DNA of 64,000 nt from Chloroflexota bacterium (GTDB lineage Bacteria; Chloroflexota; Anaerolineae; Aggregatilineales; Phototrophicaceae), in assembly GCA_011523735.1 (NCBI GenBank), contig WTGB01000085.1:29276-93275 (forward strand), in the 5' to 3' direction. Position 1 is the first letter of the stretch. Every line of letters starts with the position of its first letter. The notes below the pieces were generated by a model. The model searched no databases, was not told where the DNA came from, and saw only the letters and a list, made by a program, of their open reading frames with translations. Below are positions 10,360 to 18,616 of this stretch, in pieces. A program made the translations under genes and the position numbers.

Positions 10360-12171
10360 ATGTCAGCACAATATATTCATGTATCGGTAGCTTGGCCCTA
10401 TGCCAATGGCGACCTGCACATCGGCCATCTCGCCGGCGCCTATCTGCCCGCCGATATCTTCGCCCGTTACCATCGCCTGCGCGGCAATCATGTGCTGATG
10501 GTCAGCGGCTCGGATAGTCATGGCACGCCGATCACGGTCGAGGCGGACAAGCGCGGCGTCTCCCCCCGCGAGGTCTTCGAGCATTATCACGAACGCTTCC
10601 TGCAAACGCAGCGGAAAGTCGGCGTCAGCTACGACCTCTTCACCCATACCGACACCGAAAACCATCACCGCGTCGCCCAGGATATCTTCACCATCCTGCT
10701 CGAGCGCGGTTATCTCTACAAGGAACAGCAGACCCTGCTCTACAGCGAGCGCGAGAAGCGCTTCCTGCCCGATCGTTATGTCGAAGGCACCTGCTATATC
10801 TGCAAGTATCCTTACGCCCGCGGCGACCAATGCGAAAACTGCGGCAATCTGATGGATGCCATCCAGCTAATCGATCCCCACAGCCGCAATAATCCCGCTG
10901 ACAAGCTCATCAAGCGCGAATCCGAGCACTATTTCCTCGATCTCGGCAAGTTCACCGAGCAGATCCTGGAATATCTCGCGGCGCATGAACATCACTGGCG
11001 CCCCAACGTCAGCCGCTTCAGCCAGAACTTCGTCAAAGACGGTCTGCGGGGCCGTCCCATCACGCGCGATATTGATTGGGGCATCCGCGTGCCGCTGGAA
11101 GGCTGGGAAGACAAGCGGCTCTACGTCTGGTTTGACGCCGTCATGGGTTACTTCACCGCCAGCATCGAATGGGCACAGAACATCGGCAAACCTGATGCGT
11201 GGAAGAAGTGGTGGTACAACCCCGATGCCAAGATCTATAACTTCATCGGCAAAGACAATATCCCCTTCCACACCATTATCTGGCAAGCCGAACTGCTGGG
11301 CATAGACGGCATCTACAACGAGGACGACCCGGTCTACGGCGATATCCCGTTGCAACTGCCCTACGATGTGCCCGCCAACGAATTCATGAATATCGAGGGC
11401 CAGCAATTCTCCACTTCGCGCAATTGGGCGGTCTGGCTGCCCGACTTGCTCGAGCGCTACCAAGCCGATGCCCTGCGCTTCTATGTCGCCCGCACCTTCC
11501 CCGAACGGCAGGACAGCGATTTCTCCTGGGAGGGCTTCCTCGCCCGCGTCAACAACGAGTTGCTGGCGGCTTGGGGCAATCTGGTCAATCGCATGCTTGG
11601 TTTCGCTTTCAAGCGCTTCGATGGCGCCGTGCCGGCTTACGACCAACTCAGTCCGGCGGACCAAGCCATCATCGCCGCAACCGAAGCCGGCTTCGAGACA
11701 GTCGGCGCGCTGCTGGACGCGGTCCGGCTCAAGGAAGCGCTGGAAGAGACGCTGGGGCTGGCCCGCGAGGTCAACGGCTGGCTCAACGAGCGCGAACCCT
11801 GGAAGACGCTCAAGCCTGACCGCGCCGATGCCGCCCGCTCGGTCTATACGGCGCTGCGCTGCATCGACAACTTGAAAGTTCTCTTCGCGCCTTTCACGCC
11901 TTTCAGCTCGCAGCAGGTCCACGAGATGCTCGGCTACGACGGGCAGCTATTCGGCGACTTGAAAATCGAGAACTACAGCGAAGAGACGCGCGATCACCTG
12001 GCGCTGGTTTATGACGGGGGCAAGGCGATAGGGGAGTGGAAAACGAGCGAGTTGGGGGCGGGTCAGAAGCTGCGGGCGCCGAGTCCGCTGTTTGTGAAGC
12101 TGGATCCGGAGATTGTCGAGCAGGAGCGGCAGTATTTGGGGCGTGAGCGGGTGGAGAATCCGATTCATTAA
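10360..12171 (+). CDS. metG: Methionyl-tRNA synthetase
   Basis: HIGH motif GDLHIGHLAGAY, zinc knuckle CYICKYPYARGDQCENCG, KMSKS-equivalent QQFSTSRN, GKDNIPFHTIIWQAELLG. SD AGGAG upstream. Confidence 0.96.
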   Translation: MSAQYIHVSVAWPYANGDLHIGHLAGAYLPADIFARYHRLRGNHVLMVSGSDSHGTPITVEADKRGVSPREVFEHYHERFLQTQRKVGVSYDLFTHTDTENHHRVAQDIFTILLERGYLYKEQQTLLYSEREKRFLPDRYVEGTCYICKYPYARGDQCENCGNLMDAIQLIDPHSRNNPADKLIKRESEHYFLDLGKFTEQILEYLAAHEHHWRPNVSRFSQNFVKDGLRGRPITRDIDWGIRVPLEGWEDKRLYVWFDAVMGYFTASIEWAQNIGKPDAWKKWWYNPDAKIYNFIGKDNIPFHTIIWQAELLGIDGIYNEDDPVYGDIPLQLPYDVPANEFMNIEGQQFSTSRNWAVWLPDLLERYQADALRFYVARTFPERQDSDFSWEGFLARVNNELLAAWGNLVNRMLGFAFKRFDGAVPAYDQLSPADQAIIAATEAGFETVGALLDAVRLKEALEETLGLAREVNGWLNEREPWKTLKPDRADAARSVYTALRCIDNLKVLFAPFTPFSSQQVHEMLGYDGQLFGDLKIENYSEETRDHLALVYDGGKAIGEWKTSELGAGQKLRAPSPLFVKLDPEIVEQERQYLGRERVENPIH

Positions 12172-12187
12172 CAGCCAACTCAGTTGA

Positions 12188-12212
12188 TGCAGGGACGACC
12201 CTCAGGGTCGTC
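12188..12212 (+). repeat. Half-copy of palindromic intergenic repeat family A
   Basis: TGCAGGGACGACCCTCAGGGTCGTCT; perfect palindrome GACGACCCT-CA-GGGTCGTC. May double as a terminator stem after metG. Confidence 0.5.
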
Positions 12213-12273
12213 TGATTGTCTTGTAATGTCCATCGGTTTCGCCAACCCCCCACCGCCATGCTATACTCCCGCC

Positions 12274-13083
12274 ATGTCCTGGCTCAAATCCCACTTACAC
12301 ACGCATAAACCCATCATCGCCATGTGCCACCTGCGCGCCCTGCCCGGCGACCCCGGCTACGACCGCGACGGCGGACTCGAAGGCGTCATCGCATCCGCTC
12401 GCGCCGATCTCCACGCTCTGCAAACCGGCGGCGTCGACGCGGTCATGTTCTCCAATGAAGCGAGCCTGCCCTATCTCACCAAAGTCGAGCCGATCACCAG
12501 CGCTTGCATGACGCGCGTCATCACTGAGCTGCGCCCCGAGATCGACCGCCCCTACGGCGTCAACGTGCTCTGGGACCCGACAGCCTCGCTCGATGTCGCC
12601 CTGGCTACCGGCGCGAGCTTCGTCCGCGAGATCTTCACCGGCGTTTACGCCAGCGACTACGGCTTGTGGAACACCAACTGCGGCGAGGTCATCCGCCACC
12701 AGCACGCTATCGGCGCGCAAGATATCAAGCTGCTCTTCAACATCGTGCCCGAATCGGCTGTTTATCTCGCGGAGCGCAACGTGGTCGATATTGCCAAGTC
12801 GACCGTCTTCGTCGCCCAGCCGGACGCGCTCTGCGTCTCTGGTTTGACCGCCGGCGCGGAGACTTCCAGCGAGACCTTGAAGCTGGTCAAAGACGCCGTG
12901 CCTGATGTGCCCGTTTTCGCCAACACCGGCGTCAACACGAGCAACCTCGCCGATACGCTCGCCATCGCCGATGGCACAGTCACTGGCACCGCCTTCAAGC
13001 GCGCTGGCTATATCTGGAATGAGGTTGATAGCGAGCGAGTGCGCGAGTTCATGCGCATTGCCCGCTCCGTCCGCGGCGGCTGA
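12274..13083 (+). CDS. BtpA/SgcQ family TIM-barrel protein
   Basis: MSWLKSHLHTHKPIIAMCHLRALPGDPGYD..., GVNVLWDPTASLDVALATGASFVREIFTGVYASDYGLW, VFANTGVNTSNLADTLAIADGTVTGTAFK. ATG 6 nt after TATACT. Confidence 0.85.
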   Translation: MSWLKSHLHTHKPIIAMCHLRALPGDPGYDRDGGLEGVIASARADLHALQTGGVDAVMFSNEASLPYLTKVEPITSACMTRVITELRPEIDRPYGVNVLWDPTASLDVALATGASFVREIFTGVYASDYGLWNTNCGEVIRHQHAIGAQDIKLLFNIVPESAVYLAERNVVDIAKSTVFVAQPDALCVSGLTAGAETSSETLKLVKDAVPDVPVFANTGVNTSNLADTLAIADGTVTGTAFKRAGYIWNEVDSERVREFMRIARSVRGG

Positions 13084-13087
13084 GGCC

Positions 13088-14158
13088 ATGGACCCGCGCT
13101 GGCATAAAATCGCCGAAGTCCTGGTTCACTATTCCATAGCGGTGCAGCCGGGCGAGCGCGTCATGATCGCCATGGGCGGCATCGAGACCTGGTCCCTAAC
13201 GCAAGCGGTCTACGCAGCCTGCGTCAAAGCGGGCGCTTACCCGCAGGTGCAATTCCTCTCCGAGGCGCTGCGGCATTCGCTGCTGAAATATGGCGATGCC
13301 AACCAGCGCAGTTGGCTGCCCGAGATCGAGGCTTATGGGATGGACTGGGCCGATGTTTACTTCGGCTTGCGTGGCGGGGGGGCGCTCGATCTCATGCGAG
13401 ACATTCCCGCCTCCGCGCTCTCGGTGAATCAGGCGGCTCAAGGGGCAGTCTCCGCGCTGCGCTGGCAGAAGACGCGCTGGTGCCTCGTCCGCGTACCCAA
13501 CGGAGCGCTCGCCCAATCTGCCGGGATCGACCTGGACGCCCTGGAAGAGATCTTCTTCGCTGCCTGCCTGCTGGACTACGAAGCCGCTTCCCTTCGCTGG
13601 CATGAGCAAGCCGCGCAATTGGGCACAGCCGAAAATGTTCGCATCATCGCTGGCGCGGAAACCGACCTCGAATTCTCCGTCGCCGGGCGGGAGTGGCTCG
13701 TCTTCGATGGCAAAATCAACCTGCCCGATGGCGAAATCTACACCGCGCCCGTCAACGACACGCTTAACGGGGTGATCCACTTTGATTTCCCTGGCGTCTT
13801 TGGTGGGCTGCTGCTGCGCGATATCCGCCTCGAATGGCGGGACGGCGACCTCGTCAATGCCAGCGCAGCGACCAATGAGGATTATCTCTGGCGCATTCTG
13901 GAGACCGATCACGGCGCGAGCCGCCTCGGAGAGTTCGCATTTGGTATGAATCCGTACATCAATCATTTCTGCAAGGATATACTCTACGACGAAAAGATCG
14001 GCGGCACGATTCATCTGGCGCTCGGGCGCGCCTATCCCGAATGCGGCGGCGTCAATCAGTCGAGCATTCACTGGGATCTGGTCAAGGACCTGCGCCGGGA
14101 TGGGGCAGTCTATGCCGATGGTCTGCCGGTCTTGCAAGACGGCAAGTTGCTGATTTGA
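13088..14158 (+). CDS. Aminopeptidase, M29 family-like
   Basis: MDPRWHKIAEVLVHYSIAVQPGERVMIAMGG, LVFDGKINLPDGEIYTAPV, HLALGRAYPECGGVNQSSIHWDLVKDLR, typical of M29 peptidases. ATG 13088 preferred to track start 12905. Confidence 0.85.
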   Translation: MDPRWHKIAEVLVHYSIAVQPGERVMIAMGGIETWSLTQAVYAACVKAGAYPQVQFLSEALRHSLLKYGDANQRSWLPEIEAYGMDWADVYFGLRGGGALDLMRDIPASALSVNQAAQGAVSALRWQKTRWCLVRVPNGALAQSAGIDLDALEEIFFAACLLDYEAASLRWHEQAAQLGTAENVRIIAGAETDLEFSVAGREWLVFDGKINLPDGEIYTAPVNDTLNGVIHFDFPGVFGGLLLRDIRLEWRDGDLVNASAATNEDYLWRILETDHGASRLGEFAFGMNPYINHFCKDILYDEKIGGTIHLALGRAYPECGGVNQSSIHWDLVKDLRRDGAVYADGLPVLQDGKLLI

Positions 14159-14237
14159 AAATGCTCACAGGAGGCGCTTATCGAAACTTGCTGCAATTTC
14201 GCAACATTGTTCGCCTTGTAAAGAAAAGGAGTTCATC

Positions 14238-15707
14238 ATGTCCAAACACCGTTTAAGCCGCCGTGATTTTCTTCGTATGAGTGGCGCGGCCGGCGCGGCA
14301 ATTGCCGGCGCGACGCCGCTGGGGAACCTCGCCCGCGTCGCCGCCCAAACCGATGCCACCATCAATGTGTTGACCGTCGGCGATCCTTGGGATCTGGCGC
14401 TGCAAAGCGTGACCGACCAATTCACCGAAGCCACCGGCATTGGCGTCAACATCGAGTCCCTCGGCTACACTGCCCTCCAGGCGCGCCTGGTCAACGCCTT
14501 TCTCACTCAAAGCGCTGATGCCGATGTCATCGCGGTCGACCAGATGTGGATCAGCCAATATGCTGATAACGGCTGGATTCGCTCGCTGGACGACTTTATC
14601 GCCATGGACTCGGATGCAAATTTCGACGACTTTGTGCCCGAGTGCCTCTATTCGCTGAGTACCTGGCGCAATCACGTCTGGACGCTGCCGATCGCTTCCT
14701 ACGCCCAGGGCATCATGTATCGCACCGATCTCTTTGAAGCCGCTGGGTTGGATCCGCTGCCGTCGTCTGTGGCTGACGCGGGCGATTGGACCTGGGAAGA
14801 TTACTTCGGCATCCTCGACCAGATCAATGGCATGGATCTCGATGGCACTAGCATGTATGGCACTACCGTCATCGGCGCGCAGCCGGTGCCAGTCGTGCAC
14901 ATGTATACCCAGCTCTCGGCCAGTTATGGCACGCGCTGGTTCACCCAATTCCCCGAGGCGCCCTGGGACTTCAGCCCGACCATCAATAGCGATTCCAACG
15001 TGGCCGCGCTGCATGATTGGCTGAAGCTCTACGCCGCCTCGCCGCCGGAATCCATCAACTACCTCTGGTTCGATGCTGGCACGCGCTTCTCCCAAGGCGA
15101 TATCGGCATGTTCTATCACTGGACGCCTTATTTCTATCTGGTCAACAACGAAGGCTACCTCACGGGGACGCCATCTCCAGTGGTCGACAAGTTCGAGACG
15201 GCCGTCCTGCCGACGCGGACAGCCGGTGGCGATCAAGTCGTCAGCCTCGGCGGTTGGTCCCTGGGCATGCCATCGACATCGGCAAATCAAGAGGCCGCCT
15301 GGCAGTTCATCAAATGGGCTACCGGCTCCGAAGCGCAGAAGGCGATGGGCGAGGTCAATGTTAAGGGCTACCAGTTCGCCGATTTCAGCCGCCAGTCCAA
15401 TTATGACGATGCCGATCTGAACGCCATCTATCCTTTCCTCGGCACTCAGCTCGAGATGATGAAGTTGGGCGATGGCAAGATCGTACGTCCGCCGGCGCCG
15501 ATCTACACCTCGCTGGAAGGCGTCTATGGCTTGCAGATCAACCAGGCGATGAGTGGCGGCGTGTCACCGGAACAAGCGCTCGGGACGACGCAGACGCTCT
15601 TCCAGAATATCTTGAGCGGCAACCAGATGATTCCCTACGGCGTCGACAGCTTTGACGACACGCTGGAAAATACGAAGGCATTGCAAGCCAGCCTCTCTGG
15701 CATGTAA
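14238..15707 (+). CDS. Extracellular solute-binding protein (sugar ABC transporter), Tat-type signal
   Basis: MSKHRLSRRDFLRMSGAAGAAIAGATPLG (twin-Arg signal) and ABC sugar-binding protein architecture. Confidence 0.9.
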   Translation: MSKHRLSRRDFLRMSGAAGAAIAGATPLGNLARVAAQTDATINVLTVGDPWDLALQSVTDQFTEATGIGVNIESLGYTALQARLVNAFLTQSADADVIAVDQMWISQYADNGWIRSLDDFIAMDSDANFDDFVPECLYSLSTWRNHVWTLPIASYAQGIMYRTDLFEAAGLDPLPSSVADAGDWTWEDYFGILDQINGMDLDGTSMYGTTVIGAQPVPVVHMYTQLSASYGTRWFTQFPEAPWDFSPTINSDSNVAALHDWLKLYAASPPESINYLWFDAGTRFSQGDIGMFYHWTPYFYLVNNEGYLTGTPSPVVDKFETAVLPTRTAGGDQVVSLGGWSLGMPSTSANQEAAWQFIKWATGSEAQKAMGEVNVKGYQFADFSRQSNYDDADLNAIYPFLGTQLEMMKLGDGKIVRPPAPIYTSLEGVYGLQINQAMSGGVSPEQALGTTQTLFQNILSGNQMIPYGVDSFDDTLENTKALQASLSGM

Positions 15708-15733
15708 ACGCTTCCCACGTCTTGGGGTCTATG

Positions 15734-15807
15734 TGTAAGGGCGATCTACCTGGTCGCCCGCGTCAGTACAAGTCCACAAACGGGCGATCCGCCGGGTCGC
15801 CCCTGCA
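15734..15807. repeat. Palindromic intergenic repeat family A (two-hairpin copy)
   Basis: TGTAAGGGCGATCTACCTGGTCGCCC...CGGGCGATCCGCCGGGTCGCCCCTGCA between binding protein and permease genes. Confidence 0.65.
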
Positions 15808-15848
15808 AGTTCAATGGCTAAAAGGGATTGGGGCTTTCGGGGCTAATA

Positions 15849-16727
15849 ATGAAGTTTCGCAGAAGACTTCCATACCTGCTCCTCGCGCCATCCATCATCG
15901 TCCTGCTGGCGCTGATCCTTTATCCGCTAGGTTTCGCCCTGCGCAATAGCTTCTGGTTCTGGAACCTGCAGACCAGCCCGATGCCGCTCTACCATTCGGG
16001 CTGGGACAACTATCGCATGGTCTTCCAGGTCACGCCCTTCGGCGAGGCGCTGAAGAATACCCTATTGCTCGCGGGTATCGGCACATTCGCGCAATTCTGG
16101 TTTGGCATGGGCATCGCGCTCTTGCTGCACACCCATCTGCGCGGTATGAGCTTCTGCCGCGCCCTGCTGATTATGCCGACGACCTTGGCGCCAGTCGTCG
16201 CCGGTTTTCTCTTCCGCTACCTGCTGGAGCCAAAAGGCGGCGTCTTGCCCTGGCTGCTGCAGGGTATTGGTTTCCCAGTGCCGCCACAAGGCTTCCTCGG
16301 CAATGCGGGCACCGCCCTCTTCAGCATCGGCGTCGTCGATACCTGGCAGTGGACGCCCTTCTTCGCCATCGTGCTTTACGCTGGTTTGCTGTCTATTTCT
16401 GAGGAAGTAGTGGAAGCGGCTTTGGTGGACGGCGCCTCGGCCTGGCGCTTGTTCTGGTCGATTTCTTTGCCGCTGCTGCGCCCCATTGCCGCCTTCCTGG
16501 TGATGATCCGCTTCATGCAGCTATTCAACAGCTTCGACCTCGTCTATGTCCTGACCAACGGGGGACCCGGCACCTCATCGCGAACGCTCAGTTTCAACCT
16601 CTACCGCGAGGGCTTGGTCAATTACAACATCGGTTTAACCGCCGCCATGACCTGGCTGGTCGTTATCATCGTCACCATCATCATCAATCTCTATCTCTTT
16701 TTCATCTATCGTAAACGGGACTGGTGA
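15849..16727 (+). CDS. Sugar ABC transporter permease (MalF-like)
   Basis: Six-TM permease; EAA-like loop EAALVDGASAWRLFWSISLPLLRP. Confidence 0.9.
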   Translation: MKFRRRLPYLLLAPSIIVLLALILYPLGFALRNSFWFWNLQTSPMPLYHSGWDNYRMVFQVTPFGEALKNTLLLAGIGTFAQFWFGMGIALLLHTHLRGMSFCRALLIMPTTLAPVVAGFLFRYLLEPKGGVLPWLLQGIGFPVPPQGFLGNAGTALFSIGVVDTWQWTPFFAIVLYAGLLSISEEVVEAALVDGASAWRLFWSISLPLLRPIAAFLVMIRFMQLFNSFDLVYVLTNGGPGTSSRTLSFNLYREGLVNYNIGLTAAMTWLVVIIVTIIINLYLFFIYRKRDW

Positions 16728-16731
16728 GCAG

Positions 16732-17562
16732 ATGCGCGCGCCGACAACGAGCCAGAAAATCATCATCTACACGCTCATGGCGCTGGTTATGATCTTTTTC
16801 GTGGGACCGATCTTCTGGTTCATCCTGCTGGCTTTCCGTCATCCCAGCGATGCTTACAACCTTCCGCCCGAACTCATCTTCCAGCCCGATCTCGGCAACT
16901 TCATGACCACCTTCGTCGACCCCGGCAATAACGCCATCCAACTCGTCAACAGCCTCGTCGTCAGCAGCGGCGCCACCTTGCTCAGCTTGCCCTTCGCTCT
17001 CTCCGCCGCCTATGCCCTGTCGCGCTTCGCCATGCGCGGCAAAGACTTCATCATGAACTGGTATATCAGCCTGCTCATCGCGCCGCCCATCGTCTTCGTC
17101 ATCCCATATTTCATTCTCATGTCCTGGATCGGCTGGGCTGGCAGCTACCAGGCGATGATCTTCACCCTGCAAACGTTGGCGATTCCCTTTTCCGTCTGGC
17201 TGCTCAAGAGCTTCATGGACGAAGTGCCAATCGACCTGGAAGAAGCCGCCTGGGTCGATGGCGCCAATCGTTTCTCCGCCTTCTTCCGCATCATCATCCC
17301 GCTGGCGCTGCCGGGCATCATCGTCACGTCCATGTTCACTTTCGTCTTCAGTTGGAATAATGTGCTCTTCCCGCTCGTGCTCAGCAAGCAAAGCACGACC
17401 ACGCTTCCCGTCGGCACGATCAGCTTCTTCGCCTCGACCGGCGTCTACTGGGGGCATATCGCGGCGACGGCGGTTGTCGCCATGCTGCCGCCAATGATCA
17501 TCTTCTTGCTTCTGGGACGCTATGTTGTTCGCGGCTTAACCTTCGGTGCAGTGAAAGGATAA
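16732..17562 (+). CDS. Carbohydrate ABC transporter permease (MalG-like)
   Basis: EAA loop EEAAWVDGANRFSAFFRIIIPLALPGI; TM-rich. Confidence 0.92.
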   Translation: MRAPTTSQKIIIYTLMALVMIFFVGPIFWFILLAFRHPSDAYNLPPELIFQPDLGNFMTTFVDPGNNAIQLVNSLVVSSGATLLSLPFALSAAYALSRFAMRGKDFIMNWYISLLIAPPIVFVIPYFILMSWIGWAGSYQAMIFTLQTLAIPFSVWLLKSFMDEVPIDLEEAAWVDGANRFSAFFRIIIPLALPGIIVTSMFTFVFSWNNVLFPLVLSKQSTTTLPVGTISFFASTGVYWGHIAATAVVAMLPPMIIFLLLGRYVVRGLTFGAVKG

Positions 17563-17571
17563 GATCAGACC

Positions 17572-18603
17572 ATGAAAAAAACTGGATTCGGCGTCATCGG
17601 CACGGGCATCGTCGGCGGCGCCTGGCACGCCCAAGTCTATCACCACTTGCCCCAGGCGGAACTGATCGCCGTCTGCGACCTTAATGAAAGCCGCGCCCGC
17701 GAAATCGCCGACCGTTACGGCGTGCCCCACGTCTATACCGATTATCGCGCCTTGCTGGCCAATCCCGATATTGCTGCCGTCTCTATCGCCACGCCCGATT
17801 TCGCCCACCGCGAGATCGCTGTCGCCGCTGCCCAAGCGGGCGTGCATATCTTGGTGGAGAAGCCGCTGGCCACCACCTTCGAAGACGCCGAGGCGATACT
17901 TTCCGCAGCCGAGGCCGCTGGCGTCAAGCTCATGGTCGACTTCCACAATCGCGTGAACCCCGCCTTTGTCACGGCGCAGCAGGCGGTGCGGAACGGCGAA
18001 CTCGGCGAACTCAAATATATCTACGCCCGCCTCAGCAATACGACCTTCGTGCCGATGCAGATGCTGCCCTGGGCGAGCAGGAGTTCAGCGCTCTGGTTCC
18101 TCGCCAGCCACACGCTTGACTTGTCCTGCTGGCTGCTGGGCGACAAGCCCAAGCGCGTCTATGCCGTCAGCCGCTCCGGAGTGCTCCAGGGAAGGGGCAT
18201 CGACACCCAGGATTTCCACGTCGCCATCGTCGAATTTGAGCGCGGCGCGGTTGTCACATTGGAAAACAGTTGGATCCTGCCGGAGACCGAACCCAACGTC
18301 TTCAACCTCAAAATGGAAATACTGGGAAGCGACGGCGTGATGTACATCAATACCTCCGACAATCGCACTGTCGAGAAATACACCCGCGACGCGGTCAGCC
18401 TGCCCGACACGCTCGGCTTCACCCTCGACGCCGGTTCAGCCCGGCTGAGCGGTTTCGTGCTTGAAGCCATCGCCCGCTTCGTCGATGCCGTTGTCGATGA
18501 CAAACCCGTACTGGCGACCGGCGCGGAAGCCGCGCTCGTCACCCGCGTCTTGACCGCCATTGAGGAGTCTGCTCAAACTGGTCAGCCGATTGAGCTTGAC
18601 TAG
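17572..18603 (+). CDS. Gfo/Idh/MocA family oxidoreductase
   Basis: N-terminal Rossmann FGVIGTGIVGGAWH; HILVEKPLATTFEDAEAIL. Confidence 0.93.
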   Translation: MKKTGFGVIGTGIVGGAWHAQVYHHLPQAELIAVCDLNESRAREIADRYGVPHVYTDYRALLANPDIAAVSIATPDFAHREIAVAAAQAGVHILVEKPLATTFEDAEAILSAAEAAGVKLMVDFHNRVNPAFVTAQQAVRNGELGELKYIYARLSNTTFVPMQMLPWASRSSALWFLASHTLDLSCWLLGDKPKRVYAVSRSGVLQGRGIDTQDFHVAIVEFERGAVVTLENSWILPETEPNVFNLKMEILGSDGVMYINTSDNRTVEKYTRDAVSLPDTLGFTLDAGSARLSGFVLEAIARFVDAVVDDKPVLATGAEAALVTRVLTAIEESAQTGQPIELD

Positions 18604-18616
18604 CGGAGCTTCCAAC

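Noticed and set aside
10163-10360. T-box riboswitch as explanation of the metG leader
   Set aside because: No AGGGTGGNACCGCG T-box sequence or stem I architecture seen; the leader ORF plus exact 2:3 and 3:4 pairing fits leader-peptide attenuation better. An Rfam scan should still be run.
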